From the NCBI GenBank assembly GCA_964640725.1, contig CAZXIJ010000038.1, positions 1 through 27,477 on the forward strand: DNA of 27,477 bases, given 5' to 3'. Position 1 is the stretch's first letter, and each line of letters begins with the position of its first letter. The position numbers were made by a program, and so were the translations under genes. Source of the DNA: CALHVX01 sp964640725 (GTDB taxonomy: Bacteria; Pseudomonadota; Gammaproteobacteria; Pseudomonadales; Azotimanducaceae). A model generated the notes under the pieces. The model did no database searches. It worked only from the letters and a program-made list of their open reading frames with translations, and had not been told where the DNA came from. Shown here piece after piece: positions 1 through 7,236 of this stretch.

Positions 1-7
1 ACAACGC

Positions 8-3000
8 CTATGTCTCCGCTCGCTGCTCCTCAGTCAGCAGATCCAGGTTACCGCCGATTGCAGCGACGTTATCAGACAGCGTCCGTTCCGTAGCGAAGCG
101 CAGCAGGTAGTGCGGGCCGCCGGCTTTGGGCCCGCTCCCGGATAGCCCGGTGCCCCCAAAGGGCTGCACGCCCACGACGGCGCCGGTCATGTTGCGATTG
201 ACGTAGACGTTGCCGGCGCGTGTTTGGGCATAGACCTGATCGACGAATGCCGTATTGCGGCTGTGGATGCCGAGGGTCAGGCCGTAGCCCGTGGCGCTCA
301 GGTCGGCCAGCAGATCGTTGAGCTCGCTCGCGCGGTAGCGCACCACGTGCAGGATGGGCCCGAATTGCTCTTCGCTGAGTGCGCTGATGCCATCGATTTC
401 CAGCAGCCGCGGCGCGAAGAAGTGTCCCCCGGCGGCGAGCTCTCCGGCTTCGGGCAGCGCTGTGCGGTGCTGTTCTTCGGCAGCGAAGGCAATGCTGTGT
501 GCTTCCAGCCGGGCAAGGGCCTCGGCATCGATGATCGGGCCGACGTCCGTTGCGCCGTCCAGCGGGTCGCCCACGCGCAGCAGCGCCATGGCGCCGCCGA
601 TCATGGGCAGCAGCTCGTCAGCGATGTCGTCCTGCAGGCACAGAACGCGTAGCGCCGAGCAGCGTTGACCGGCGCTGCCAAAGGCGGAGCGGATCACGTC
701 GTCGGTCACCTGCTCGAACATGGCCGTGGAGTCGACAATCATGGCGTTCTGGCCGCCGGTCTCGGCAATCAGCGGCACGATCGGCCCGTCCTTGTCGGCG
801 AGCGTGCGCGCGATCAGCTTGGCAACCTGGGTGGAGCCGGTAAAGGCGACGCCTTCCAGGCCGGGCAGGGCAATGAGCGCAGCGCCGACGGCGCCGTCGC
901 CCTGAACCAACTGCAGCACGTCCTGCGGCACCCCGGCTTCCCGCAGCAGGGCCACCGCGCGGCTGGCGATCAGCGGTGTTTGCTCTGCGGGCTTGGCGAG
1001 CACGGCGTTGCCAGCGGCCAGCGCGGCACTGACCTGGCCCAGAAAGATCGCCAGGGGAAAGTTCCAGGGCGAGATGCAGGCCCACACGCCGCGCCCGTGC
1101 AAGCGCAGGGTGTTGCGCTCACCGGTGGGTCCCGGCAATAGCTGTGGTTGGCCGAAGTGAGCTTCGCACTGCTGCGCGTAGTAGCGCAGGAAGTCGACGG
1201 CCTCGCGGATCTCGTCGACCGCGTCCTGCCAGGTCTTGCCGGCTTCGCGAATCAACAGCGTCAGCAGCTCGTCGTTGTGCTGTTCCAGCAGGTCGGCGGC
1301 GCGGCGCAGGATCGCGGCGCGTCCGGCATCGAGGGTGTCCCAGCTGGGCTGCGCAGCCTGGGCGGCGGCAAAGTACTGGCTGACGGCTTCGCCTTCATCC
1401 CAGGTGACATGGCCGACCAGGTCGTCGGGTCGCGCCGGGTTGCGAACGGCTCGATCGCCGTCGCCCCAGCTGTGCTCTGCCCAGGCGTCGATGCCGCTGG
1501 CAACCGCCGCGCCGTGCAGCGGATCGTTCAGCTCGACGCCGCGGGAATTGGCTCGAGATTCTCCGAACAGCTCTGCGGGCAGAGGCAGCGCTGTGGGTTG
1601 CTCGATGACCAGGTTGCGCGTGTTGCGCACCAGCCGGTCCACCGGCACCTCGTCGTCCAGGAAGCGGTTCACGAAAGAGCTGTTGGCGCCGTTTTCGAGC
1701 AAACGGCGGATCAGGTAGGCCATCAGATGTTTGTGCGGGCCGACCGGCGCGTAGGTGCGCACCGGCGGCAGGCCGGGAATCTTCTCGCCGGCGGTTTCGT
1801 ACAGCAGATCGCCCATGCCGTGCAGGCGCTGCAGCTCGAAGCGCTGGTTCTGGCCCAGCTGCAGGATGTTGGCGAGGGTGAACGCGTTGTGCGTTGCGAA
1901 CTGGGCGTAGAACGCGTCCGGGCTTTCCAGCAGGCGCTGGGCGCAGGCGATGTACGACAGATCGGTCGCCGGCTTGGTGGTGAACACCGGGTAGGCATCG
2001 AGCCCCAGCTGCTGCGCGTGCTTGATCTCCGTGTCCCAGTAAGCGCCCTTGACCAGACGCACGATCAGGCAGCGATCGTGCTGACGCGCCAGCGCCGCCA
2101 GGTAGTCGATCACGGGCAGGGCGCGCTTGCCGTAGGCCTGCAACGCCAGGCCGAGGCCTTGCCAGCGCGCGAGTGTTGGCTCCGCCATGAGTCGCGCGAG
2201 CAGGTCCAGGGACAGGTCCAGCCGGTTCGCCTCTTCCGCATCGATGGTGAGTTGCAGGTTGTCGGCAGCGGCGCGTTCGGCGAGCGCCAGCAGTTTGGGA
2301 TACAGGTGCGCGTGCACGGCGCTTTCGTGCAGGGTCTCGTAGCGCGGGTACAGCGCCGACAGTTTTACCGAGATGCCTGAGTGGTTCAGGCAATCGGTGA
2401 CCGGCGTGTTCGGTTTCAGCGCGTCCAGCGCGCGCAGGTAGGCCTGCTGGTAGGCCTCGGCGTCGGCGCTGGTGCGCGCCGCTTCCCCCAGCATGTCAAA
2501 GCTGTACAGCGCGCCGTCCTCGGCGCTGGCGACGGCCTCCCTGGCGCTGGTCGCAAACACGAACTCGTTGCCGAGCAGCTTCATGGCGTAGCGCAGGGAC
2601 TGGCGGATCACCGGCTCGCCCATGCGGTTGACCAGGCCCCCCAGCCAGCCGCCGAAGTTGCCTTTGACCGGCCGCCCCAGATCCACCACTTCGCCGGTGA
2701 GCATGAGTGCCCAGGTGGACGCGTTCACCAGCATGGAGTCGGACTCGCCCAGGTGCTCGCGCCAGCGTTCGCCGCTGCCGATCTTGTCGACGATGAGCGC
2801 ATCGGCGGTTTCCTGATCGGGAATGCGCACGATGGACTCGGCCAGACACATGAGCGCCACGCCTTCTTCCGTACTGAGCCCGAACTGGTCCAGGAATGCA
2901 TCGAGCAGGGAACGCTGGCTGCGGTTCGCCCGGCAGGCTTCGATCAGCTCGCTCGCCTGCTGCTGGGCCTGGGCAATCTGTGCCGGGGTGCGGCGGTCTG

Positions 3001-3088
3001 CGGTCAGCAGCCGGTCAATGCTGGCGGCCTCCGGCTCATAGGTGGTCTGCTGATAGCCTGTGCGCAGGGCGGCCAGTTCGTCGTTCAT
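8..3088 (-). CDS. putA: Bifunctional proline dehydrogenase / glutamate-semialdehyde dehydrogenase PutA (short form)
   Basis: This 1026-residue protein oxidises proline to pyrroline-5-carboxylate (FAD, electrons to quinone) and then glutamate semialdehyde to glutamate (NAD). The proline dehydrogenase barrel shows VKLSALYPRYE at 241-251, RLVKGAYWDTEI near 344-355 and a substrate-binding RR at 461-462. The aldehyde dehydrogenase half has SPWNFPLAIF (673-682), FTGST (749-753), general base E776 in ETGGQ and catalytic C810 in GQRC. The N-terminus starts directly in the arm/alpha region, without the ribbon-helix-helix DNA-binding domain of E. coli PutA, so it is a type A, non-autoregulating form; no C-terminal extension is present. 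The ATG at 3088 has a purine-rich AGAGAG upstream. It lies 54 bases after the permease remnant on the same strand and may share its transcript. Identification is secure. Confidence 0.97.
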   Translation of the reverse strand: MNDELAALRTGYQQTTYEPEAASIDRLLTADRRTPAQIAQAQQQASELIEACRANRSQRSLLDAFLDQFGLSTEEGVALMCLAESIVRIPDQETADALIVDKIGSGERWREHLGESDSMLVNASTWALMLTGEVVDLGRPVKGNFGGWLGGLVNRMGEPVIRQSLRYAMKLLGNEFVFATSAREAVASAEDGALYSFDMLGEAARTSADAEAYQQAYLRALDALKPNTPVTDCLNHSGISVKLSALYPRYETLHESAVHAHLYPKLLALAERAAADNLQLTIDAEEANRLDLSLDLLARLMAEPTLARWQGLGLALQAYGKRALPVIDYLAALARQHDRCLIVRLVKGAYWDTEIKHAQQLGLDAYPVFTTKPATDLSYIACAQRLLESPDAFYAQFATHNAFTLANILQLGQNQRFELQRLHGMGDLLYETAGEKIPGLPPVRTYAPVGPHKHLMAYLIRRLLENGANSSFVNRFLDDEVPVDRLVRNTRNLVIEQPTALPLPAELFGESRANSRGVELNDPLHGAAVASGIDAWAEHSWGDGDRAVRNPARPDDLVGHVTWDEGEAVSQYFAAAQAAQPSWDTLDAGRAAILRRAADLLEQHNDELLTLLIREAGKTWQDAVDEIREAVDFLRYYAQQCEAHFGQPQLLPGPTGERNTLRLHGRGVWACISPWNFPLAIFLGQVSAALAAGNAVLAKPAEQTPLIASRAVALLREAGVPQDVLQLVQGDGAVGAALIALPGLEGVAFTGSTQVAKLIARTLADKDGPIVPLIAETGGQNAMIVDSTAMFEQVTDDVIRSAFGSAGQRCSALRVLCLQDDIADELLPMIGGAMALLRVGDPLDGATDVGPIIDAEALARLEAHSIAFAAEEQHRTALPEAGELAAGGHFFAPRLLEIDGISALSEEQFGPILHVVRYRASELNDLLADLSATGYGLTLGIHSRNTAFVDQVYAQTRAGNVYVNRNMTGAVVGVQPFGGTGLSGSGPKAGGPHYLLRFATERTLSDNVAAIGGNLDLLTEEQRAET

Positions 3089-3546
3089 CGGTCTCTCTGC
3101 CGTGGGCGTCGCTCGGGTTCGCCAAGCGGCGGTAGAAGGGGCTCAGATCGGTTGCTGCTGCCGCTTGGGCGCAGCAGCCAGGGTGCTTGCGAGCATAATA
3201 ACCAGCGTGCCGATGAGTGCATCAAAGGAAGCGACGCCGGTCAGCGTCAGGGTGCCGGTAAAGGAGGCAAAGCCCAGCAGCGCGCCGCCGCCCCAGGCGG
3301 CCAGGGCGGGCCAGCGCACGGCAGGCTCGGCTTCGATCTGTTCGAAGGGCGCCTCGCCTCGACGCCGCAGCAGGTAGTCGATGCAGTAGATGGCGCCGAT
3401 GGGCGGGATCACGATGCCCAGCCCCACCAGGAAGTTGATCAGGTAGCTTTGAATGGGCGCGAAGGCGATGGCCGTGCCGATCATCCCGCAGGCCAGGGTA
3501 ACGAACTTGAGGTTCAGGCCTCGACGCAGGGTCGCCAGGGACAAAC

Positions 3547-3601
3547 CGGAGGAGTACAGGCACAGAACGTTGCTGGACCAGGCGCCGAGCCCCAGCAGCG
3601 C
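3547..3601. repeat. 55-bp direct duplication, left copy, flanking N gap 1
   Basis: The 55 bases ending at 3601 are identical to 3702-3756 on the other side of the N block. Removing one copy plus the Ns (155 nt) restores the permease reading frame, so this is an unmerged contig overlap rather than a biological repeat. Confidence 0.93.
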
Positions 3602-3701
3602 NNNNNNNNNNNNNNNNNNNNNNNNNNNNNNNNNNNNNNNNNNNNNNNNNNNNNNNNNNNNNNNNNNNNNNNNNNNNNNNNNNNNNNNNNNNNNNNNNNN
3701 N
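3602..3701. other. Assembly gap of exactly 100 N
   Basis: A placeholder run of 100 undetermined bases inside the permease gene. The identical 55-bp flanks imply a true gap length of zero, with the two contigs overlapping. Confidence 0.97.
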
Positions 3702-3756
3702 CGGAGGAGTACAGGCACAGAACGTTGCTGGACCAGGCGCCGAGCCCCAGCAGCGC
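3702..3756. repeat. 55-bp direct duplication, right copy, flanking N gap 1
   Basis: Second identical copy of 3547-3601. The exact length of 55 equals a k-mer size widely used by de Bruijn assemblers. Confidence 0.93.
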
Positions 3757-4470
3757 GAAGGCGGGCAGGGCGAGCCCCAGCAGCGCCATCACTTCCAGGA
3801 TATTGGTCTGCCCGGTACGCATGCTCGGCAGCGCCGAGAAAAACTGGATCGCCGGAAACACGACGCCCAGGGCGATATAGACGCCCCAGACCGCGCCGCT
3901 GCGGGCGCGGGCGAAGCGGCTATAGTCCGGCTGGATGATCACGTCGGCGATGTAACTGCCGATCACCGGCGATGATGATCATCAGGGCGCTGACGGCCGT
4001 CACAGCGGCGTACAGGGAGACCTCGACGCCCAACTGGTCGAGCAGCATCCGCTGCGTTGCCGCGCCCATGGTGCTGCTGATGACGCCGTACCAGCCGATC
4101 AGAGAGGCCGCGACGACCACGTTGGCAACCTTGGCGCTGAGCCGCCCGAAGGCGAAAGTGGTCAACAGGTAGGCCGACGGGCGGCTGCGAGCACCCACGT
4201 AGCTGGTGGTGGCGCCCATGATTCCCAGGACCAGGCTGCCCAGGGTAAAGGCCAGTGCCGCCTGCGCCAGGCCCAGGGAGCCGCCGATCTCTGCGGCCAT
4301 GACGAGAATCGAAAAGCCGATCGTGCCGCCAATAATGATGAGCGCGATCTGTATGCCGCTGGAGCCCTGGCCCTCGGGCACTGGGGCGAACTCGTACTCG
4401 CCGCTGCTGGCGGCCGCACTTGGGAGGCGGGTCTCCTCGTCGCGACGACGGCCGGGGCTCCGTGCGTCGC

Positions 4471-4998
4471 TCATGCCTGGATGCCGTATAGGGCGCTGGC
4501 GCGATCGGGCAGCAGGTAGCCGTTCTTCAGATCGTCGCGCACCTGCGCCTCGGTACGGTTGCCGGCGGGGCCGTAGCCGCCGCCGTTGGCGGTGATGATC
4601 TCGATCACGTCGTCCTTGTTCAGCTTCAAGGCTGTGCAGCTGCTGAAGCGCTCGCGCCTGCCGTCGGCGCGGTGCACGACCATGTAGTTGGTGCTGCCGG
4701 CTTCGCCGCCGTTCAGGCCCCAGGGCCCGACGGTGGAGCGCACGTAGGCCATGGTGATCCACCAGTCGTCGGCCAGCACGCGGTAGCGCAGCTTGATGCC
4801 CTTGCCGCCCAGGAACTCGCCTTCGCCGCCGGGGGCGTCGTTCAGCATCAGGCTGTCGATGCGCAGGCCGTAGCGTTGCTCGGCGACTTCCACGGGCACG
4901 TTGTAGGTCTCGCCATGAATGGTGGTGTAGAGCGCGTTGACGCCGTCCCGCTCGCGGGTGGCGCCCCAGCCGCCGATCTGCGGCTCGACAATGGACAG
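4471..4998 (-). pseudogene. Hydantoinase B / 5-oxoprolinase-type subunit, 5'-truncated C-terminal remnant
   Basis: About 175 residues match the C-terminal part of the HyuB family (ATP-dependent hydrolysis of hydantoins or 5-oxoproline, together with HyuA), whose members are usually over 500 residues. Recognisable blocks are EPQIGGWGATRERDG, NVPVEVAEQRYGLRIDS, GGEGEFLGGKGIKLRYRVL, GPWGLNGGEAGS and the terminal ANGGGYGPAGNR. Homology stops just upstream of the GGWGA block at about 4998. The open frame continues to an ATG at 5022, but those codons are antisense to a cupin-like coding end and do not look like HyuB. The TGA at 4471 overlaps the permease ATG, so the two genes were translationally coupled. 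No hyuA partner is present. Loss of the first two thirds makes activity very unlikely. Confidence 0.85.
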
Positions 4999-5002
4999 CG
5001 CG

Positions 5003-5113
5003 CACCACAATACGCAGATCAATCACAGCGTGCGCAACGTCAGCGATGCCCCGGCGGTGCTGATCTGGGTCGGCACGCCGGTGCTGTTTCCGCCCGGTCC
5101 CGACGCCAGCTAG
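5003..5113 (+). pseudogene. Cupin-domain protein (possibly XRE-cupin regulator), 3' remnant only
   Basis: The plus-strand frame ending at TAG 5111-5113 translates to HHNTQINHSVRNVSDAPAVL followed by IWVGTPVLFPPGPDAS. This resembles the end of a C-terminal cupin domain, where a metal-ligand histidine is followed by a 'V+N.SD.PA..LWV.TP' strand pair, as in XRE-cupin transcriptional regulators. Only about 37 codons remain; upstream of 5003 the DNA belongs to the hydantoinase remnant on the other strand. There is no start codon or ribosome-binding site for it. It ends 17 bases before the cyclophilin gene, so the two were probably once in one operon. The family assignment rests on a short segment and is tentative. 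Confidence 0.5.
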
Positions 5114-5130
5114 GGCGCGACCGGATCCCG

Positions 5131-5655
5131 ATGACCAGGCTGCGCGTTGATACCTCTGCCGGGACCTTCGAGATCCGGCTTTACGAAACTCAGGCGCCGC
5201 AGACCTGTACCTACTTCCGCGAGCTGGTTGCCAACGAGCAGCTGCGGGGTGCCCAGGCCTTTCGCATGCTGTCGGACCGCAATGCCGAGCTCAGCGCGGG
5301 CAGCCATATCCACGTGATTCAGTTCGGCCGGGAGGACTGGATGCGCACCCGGCACCACCCGGTGCCCCACGAAGACACCCGCAGCACCGGGCTGGCGCAC
5401 CGGCGCTGGTCCGTATCGGCGGCGCGCTTTGGCGAGATGGAGCTCTACGGCAGCTTTTTCGTCTGCATGCGCGACGAGCCGGCCCTCGACTATGGCGGCG
5501 ATCGGCACGCCGACGGCCAGGGCTTTGCGGTCTTTGGCGAGGTCAGTGCTGGGTTCGAGGTGCTGGAGCAGATATTCTGCGCCCCGACCTGCGGCGATCT
5601 GCTGGATCCGCCAATCGCCGTCGAGCAGTTTTCCATCGTGCCGCCCGCCCCCTGA
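5131..5655 (+). CDS. Cyclophilin-type peptidyl-prolyl cis-trans isomerase, divergent
   Basis: A 174-residue single-domain protein of the cyclophilin family, which catalyses cis-trans isomerisation of X-Pro bonds. The fold signature is visible from RVDTSAGTFEIRLYETQAP (5-23) through SFFVCMRDEPALDYGG (108-123), with the closing GQGFAVFGEVSAGFEVLEQI block at 129-148. The motif around the catalytic arginine is unusual: AFRML (43-47) replaces FHRV, and IQFG (63-66) replaces IQGG, so catalytic activity is uncertain. No signal peptide is seen, so it is probably cytosolic. Similar divergent cyclophilins occur next to amidohydrolase or hydantoinase loci. The ATG at 5131 lies 17 bases after the cupin remnant stop and lacks a strong Shine-Dalgarno. 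A longer in-frame extension upstream (to 4672) was rejected because it is antisense to hydantoinase B. Confidence 0.85.
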   Translation: MTRLRVDTSAGTFEIRLYETQAPQTCTYFRELVANEQLRGAQAFRMLSDRNAELSAGSHIHVIQFGREDWMRTRHHPVPHEDTRSTGLAHRRWSVSAARFGEMELYGSFFVCMRDEPALDYGGDRHADGQGFAVFGEVSAGFEVLEQIFCAPTCGDLLDPPIAVEQFSIVPPAP

Positions 5656-5691
5656 CCCGGGGCCGGGCGCCCCAGATCAGCAAGAGACGCT

Positions 5692-6450
5692 ATGACCGCC
5701 GTACAGCCCATTCGCCCCGCCGCGACCATCATCATCGTGCGCGAGGCGGAGCCCCAGTTCGAGATCTTTATGCTGCGCCGCACCGCTGGCGCCAGCTTCG
5801 CCGGGGGCATGTACGTGTTTCCCGGGGGGCGCGTGGACGGCGACGATCACCTGCACAAGTACGACACCCATCGCGAGGGCCCGGCGCCGGGCCAGGCGCC
5901 GCAGCTCGCGGCGCTCGGCAACGAGTGGCGCGGCTTTTACATCTGCGGCGTGCGGGAAACCTTCGAAGAGGCCGGCCTGCTGCTGGCCTACAGGCCTGAC
6001 GGCGAGCTGCTGCAGTTCCCGGACCAGGCGACCCATGACCGGTTTGACGCCTATCGTGGCCCCCTGCACGACGGCACCCTGAGCCTGCGGGCGATCTGCG
6101 AGCAGGAAAACCTCAAGCTGGCCCTGGACCGGATTCACTTCTACAACCGCTTCGTGACGCCCCTGGGCCGGCCCCGGCGCTTCGATACCCGCTTCTTTAT
6201 CGCCGAGGCGCCCCCAGGCCAGGTGGGGCGGCACGACGATCAGGAAACCGTCGACAGCGTCTGGATCAGCCCGGACGAGGCGCTGGCGCGCAATTCCGCC
6301 CAGGAATTCAACCTGATGAACGTCACGCGCATGCAGCTGGAGGGGCTGGCCCGGCACCGGACCGCGGCCCAGGCGCTGACGGCGGCGGGGCAGAACACCG
6401 ATTTTCCCGTGCACCGGCCGCGGTTGCCGGTCGATTTGCCGACCAAGTAG
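5692..6450 (+). CDS. Nudix hydrolase, NUDT19-like (split Nudix box)
   Basis: The 252-residue protein belongs to the Nudix pyrophosphohydrolase superfamily, which cleaves nucleoside-diphosphate-X compounds; NUDT19-type members act on CoA derivatives. The Nudix box is split: FPGGRVD lies at 43-49 and the metal-binding RETFEEAGLLL at 88-98, separated by about 38 residues, which is characteristic of the NUDT19 branch. The N-terminal strand PAATIIIVRE and LRRTAGASFAGGMYVFPGG fit the same group. No signal peptide is evident. It starts at ATG 5692, 36 bases after the cyclophilin stop, with AAGAGA upstream as a weak ribosome-binding site. Substrate cannot be decided from sequence; CoA or acyl-CoA is the family-based guess. 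Confidence 0.9.
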   Translation: MTAVQPIRPAATIIIVREAEPQFEIFMLRRTAGASFAGGMYVFPGGRVDGDDHLHKYDTHREGPAPGQAPQLAALGNEWRGFYICGVRETFEEAGLLLAYRPDGELLQFPDQATHDRFDAYRGPLHDGTLSLRAICEQENLKLALDRIHFYNRFVTPLGRPRRFDTRFFIAEAPPGQVGRHDDQETVDSVWISPDEALARNSAQEFNLMNVTRMQLEGLARHRTAAQALTAAGQNTDFPVHRPRLPVDLPTK

Positions 6451-6463
6451 ACTGGGTCCCCGC

Positions 6464-6480
6464 GGGGCGTCGATCGCCCC
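6464..6480 (+). other. Short GC hairpin after the Nudix gene
   Basis: GGGGCG (6464-6469) and CGCCCC (6475-6480) form a 6-bp stem with a 5-base loop, 14 bases past the Nudix stop. There is no U-tract, so it is not a convincing intrinsic terminator. Confidence 0.3.
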
Positions 6481-6558
6481 GGCCAACTGATCCGGGAGCG
6501 ATCAACCCCTCTGGACGCCACCATCCAAACGCTCGTCATCGACGACATCCCCGTCGAA

Positions 6559-7233
6559 GTGCGAGCCAACACCCGGCGCCGAACCCGTATCGGCATGGTG
6601 CTCGACCCGCAAGGCTTCGTGGTGCTCGACGCACCGCCCAACGTCTCTCTGGACGAGGTTCATGCCGTTATTAAGGAGCACGGGCGCTGGCTCAAGTACC
6701 GCCTGCAGGCCCTGAATGCCCGGGAGGGCATGTCGTCGCGGCTGAGCTACACCGATGGCGAGCTGGTGCACTGGCGCGGCGAGCCGCTCACCCTGTCCCT
6801 GGTGCCGGATCTGTTTCTGGCCGTGGAGCGGCGCGACAAAGTGCTGGAAGTGCGGGCGCCGAGCATTGAGCCGCACCCCGTGCGCAAACTGCTCACGGGC
6901 TGGTACCAGCGCGAGGCGCAACAGTTGTTCAGCGAAGTGCTGGCGCGCTATCAGGACCTGCCCTGGCTGGACGGCCAGGTGCCGCCCTGGCGTCACCGGT
7001 TTATGCGCAGCCAGTGGGGCAGCTGCAGCAGCCGCGGCAAGCTGTCCCTCAACACGCATCTGGTCAAAACGCCGGTGCGGCTGGTGGAGTACGTGGTGCT
7101 GCACGAGCTGTGTCACCTGCAGCACCACAACCACAGCCGCCGCTTTCATTCCCTGGTCGAGCGCTACATGCCCGACTGGGAGCGCCGCAGTGCCGAGCTG
7201 GACCGGTACCTGCCGGTGCTGATGCAGGGCTAG
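6559..7233 (+). CDS. YgjP-like (DUF45 / M48-related) zinc metallopeptidase
   Basis: A predicted zinc metalloprotease with the gluzincin motif HELCH at 182-186 and a third ligand histidine in NHSRRF (H192). The family block RSQWGSCSSRG is at 150-160. Members of this YgjP/WLM-like group are short cytosolic proteins of largely unknown substrate. The GTG at 6559 is the first standard start codon in the open frame, but the preceding codons (from CTG 6511: LDATIQTLVIDDIPVEV) look like the conserved first beta-strand of the family (..VDGIEVEVRRS.RRRT..). The true protein may therefore begin about 16 codons earlier at a non-standard codon, with GGGAG at 6494-6498 as a possible ribosome-binding site. 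The stop lies 3 bases before rsgA, implying co-translation. Confidence 0.9.
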   Translation: MRANTRRRTRIGMVLDPQGFVVLDAPPNVSLDEVHAVIKEHGRWLKYRLQALNAREGMSSRLSYTDGELVHWRGEPLTLSLVPDLFLAVERRDKVLEVRAPSIEPHPVRKLLTGWYQREAQQLFSEVLARYQDLPWLDGQVPPWRHRFMRSQWGSCSSRGKLSLNTHLVKTPVRLVEYVVLHELCHLQHHNHSRRFHSLVERYMPDWERRSAELDRYLPVLMQG

Positions 7234-7236
7234 CGC

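Larger units (their letters stand above)
3143..4474 (-). pseudogene. NCS1-family (CodB-like) nucleobase/hydantoin permease, internally deleted and frame-broken, spanning an assembly gap
   Basis: The gene reads as an integral membrane transporter of the nucleobase:cation symporter-1 family, which imports cytosine, hydantoins or related rings. ATG at 4474 overlaps the TGA of the hydantoinase B remnant (ATGA, 4471-4474). The first part (4474 to about 3968) carries the family start, IIIGGTIGFSILVMAAEIGG, and runs to ...SALMIIIA. The homologous sequence then resumes in another frame at about 3966 with VIGSYIADVIIQPDYSRF. Compared with CodB from memory, about 55-60 residues (roughly TM5-TM6) are absent there, so this is more than a single-base error. 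Farther on, 100 Ns (3602-3701) interrupt the gene; collapsing the 55-bp duplicated flanks restores the frame through ...CLYSSGLSLATLRR to the stop at 3143. It is either a decayed gene or an assembly-damaged one. Confidence 0.8.

Noticed and set aside
3547..3756. Direct repeats as target-site duplication of an inserted element hidden in the Ns
   Set aside because: 55 bp is too long for a target duplication, the same length recurs at the second gap, and collapsing it restores the reading frame.
1148..3880. Long plus-strand open frames (410 and 499 codons) opposite putA and the permease
   Set aside because: They are antisense shadows typical of high-GC DNA; the minus strand carries full protein-family motifs, and the shadow proteins are Q/R/G-rich without recognisable domains.
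4999..5022. ATG at 5022 as the true start of a short hydantoinase B
   Set aside because: The first eight codons come from the cupin side of the junction and have no ribosome-binding site; the family needs several hundred more residues upstream.
4672..5655. A fused 327-codon protein ending as the cyclophilin
   Set aside because: The first half is antisense to hydantoinase B; cyclophilin homology begins right at ATG 5131.
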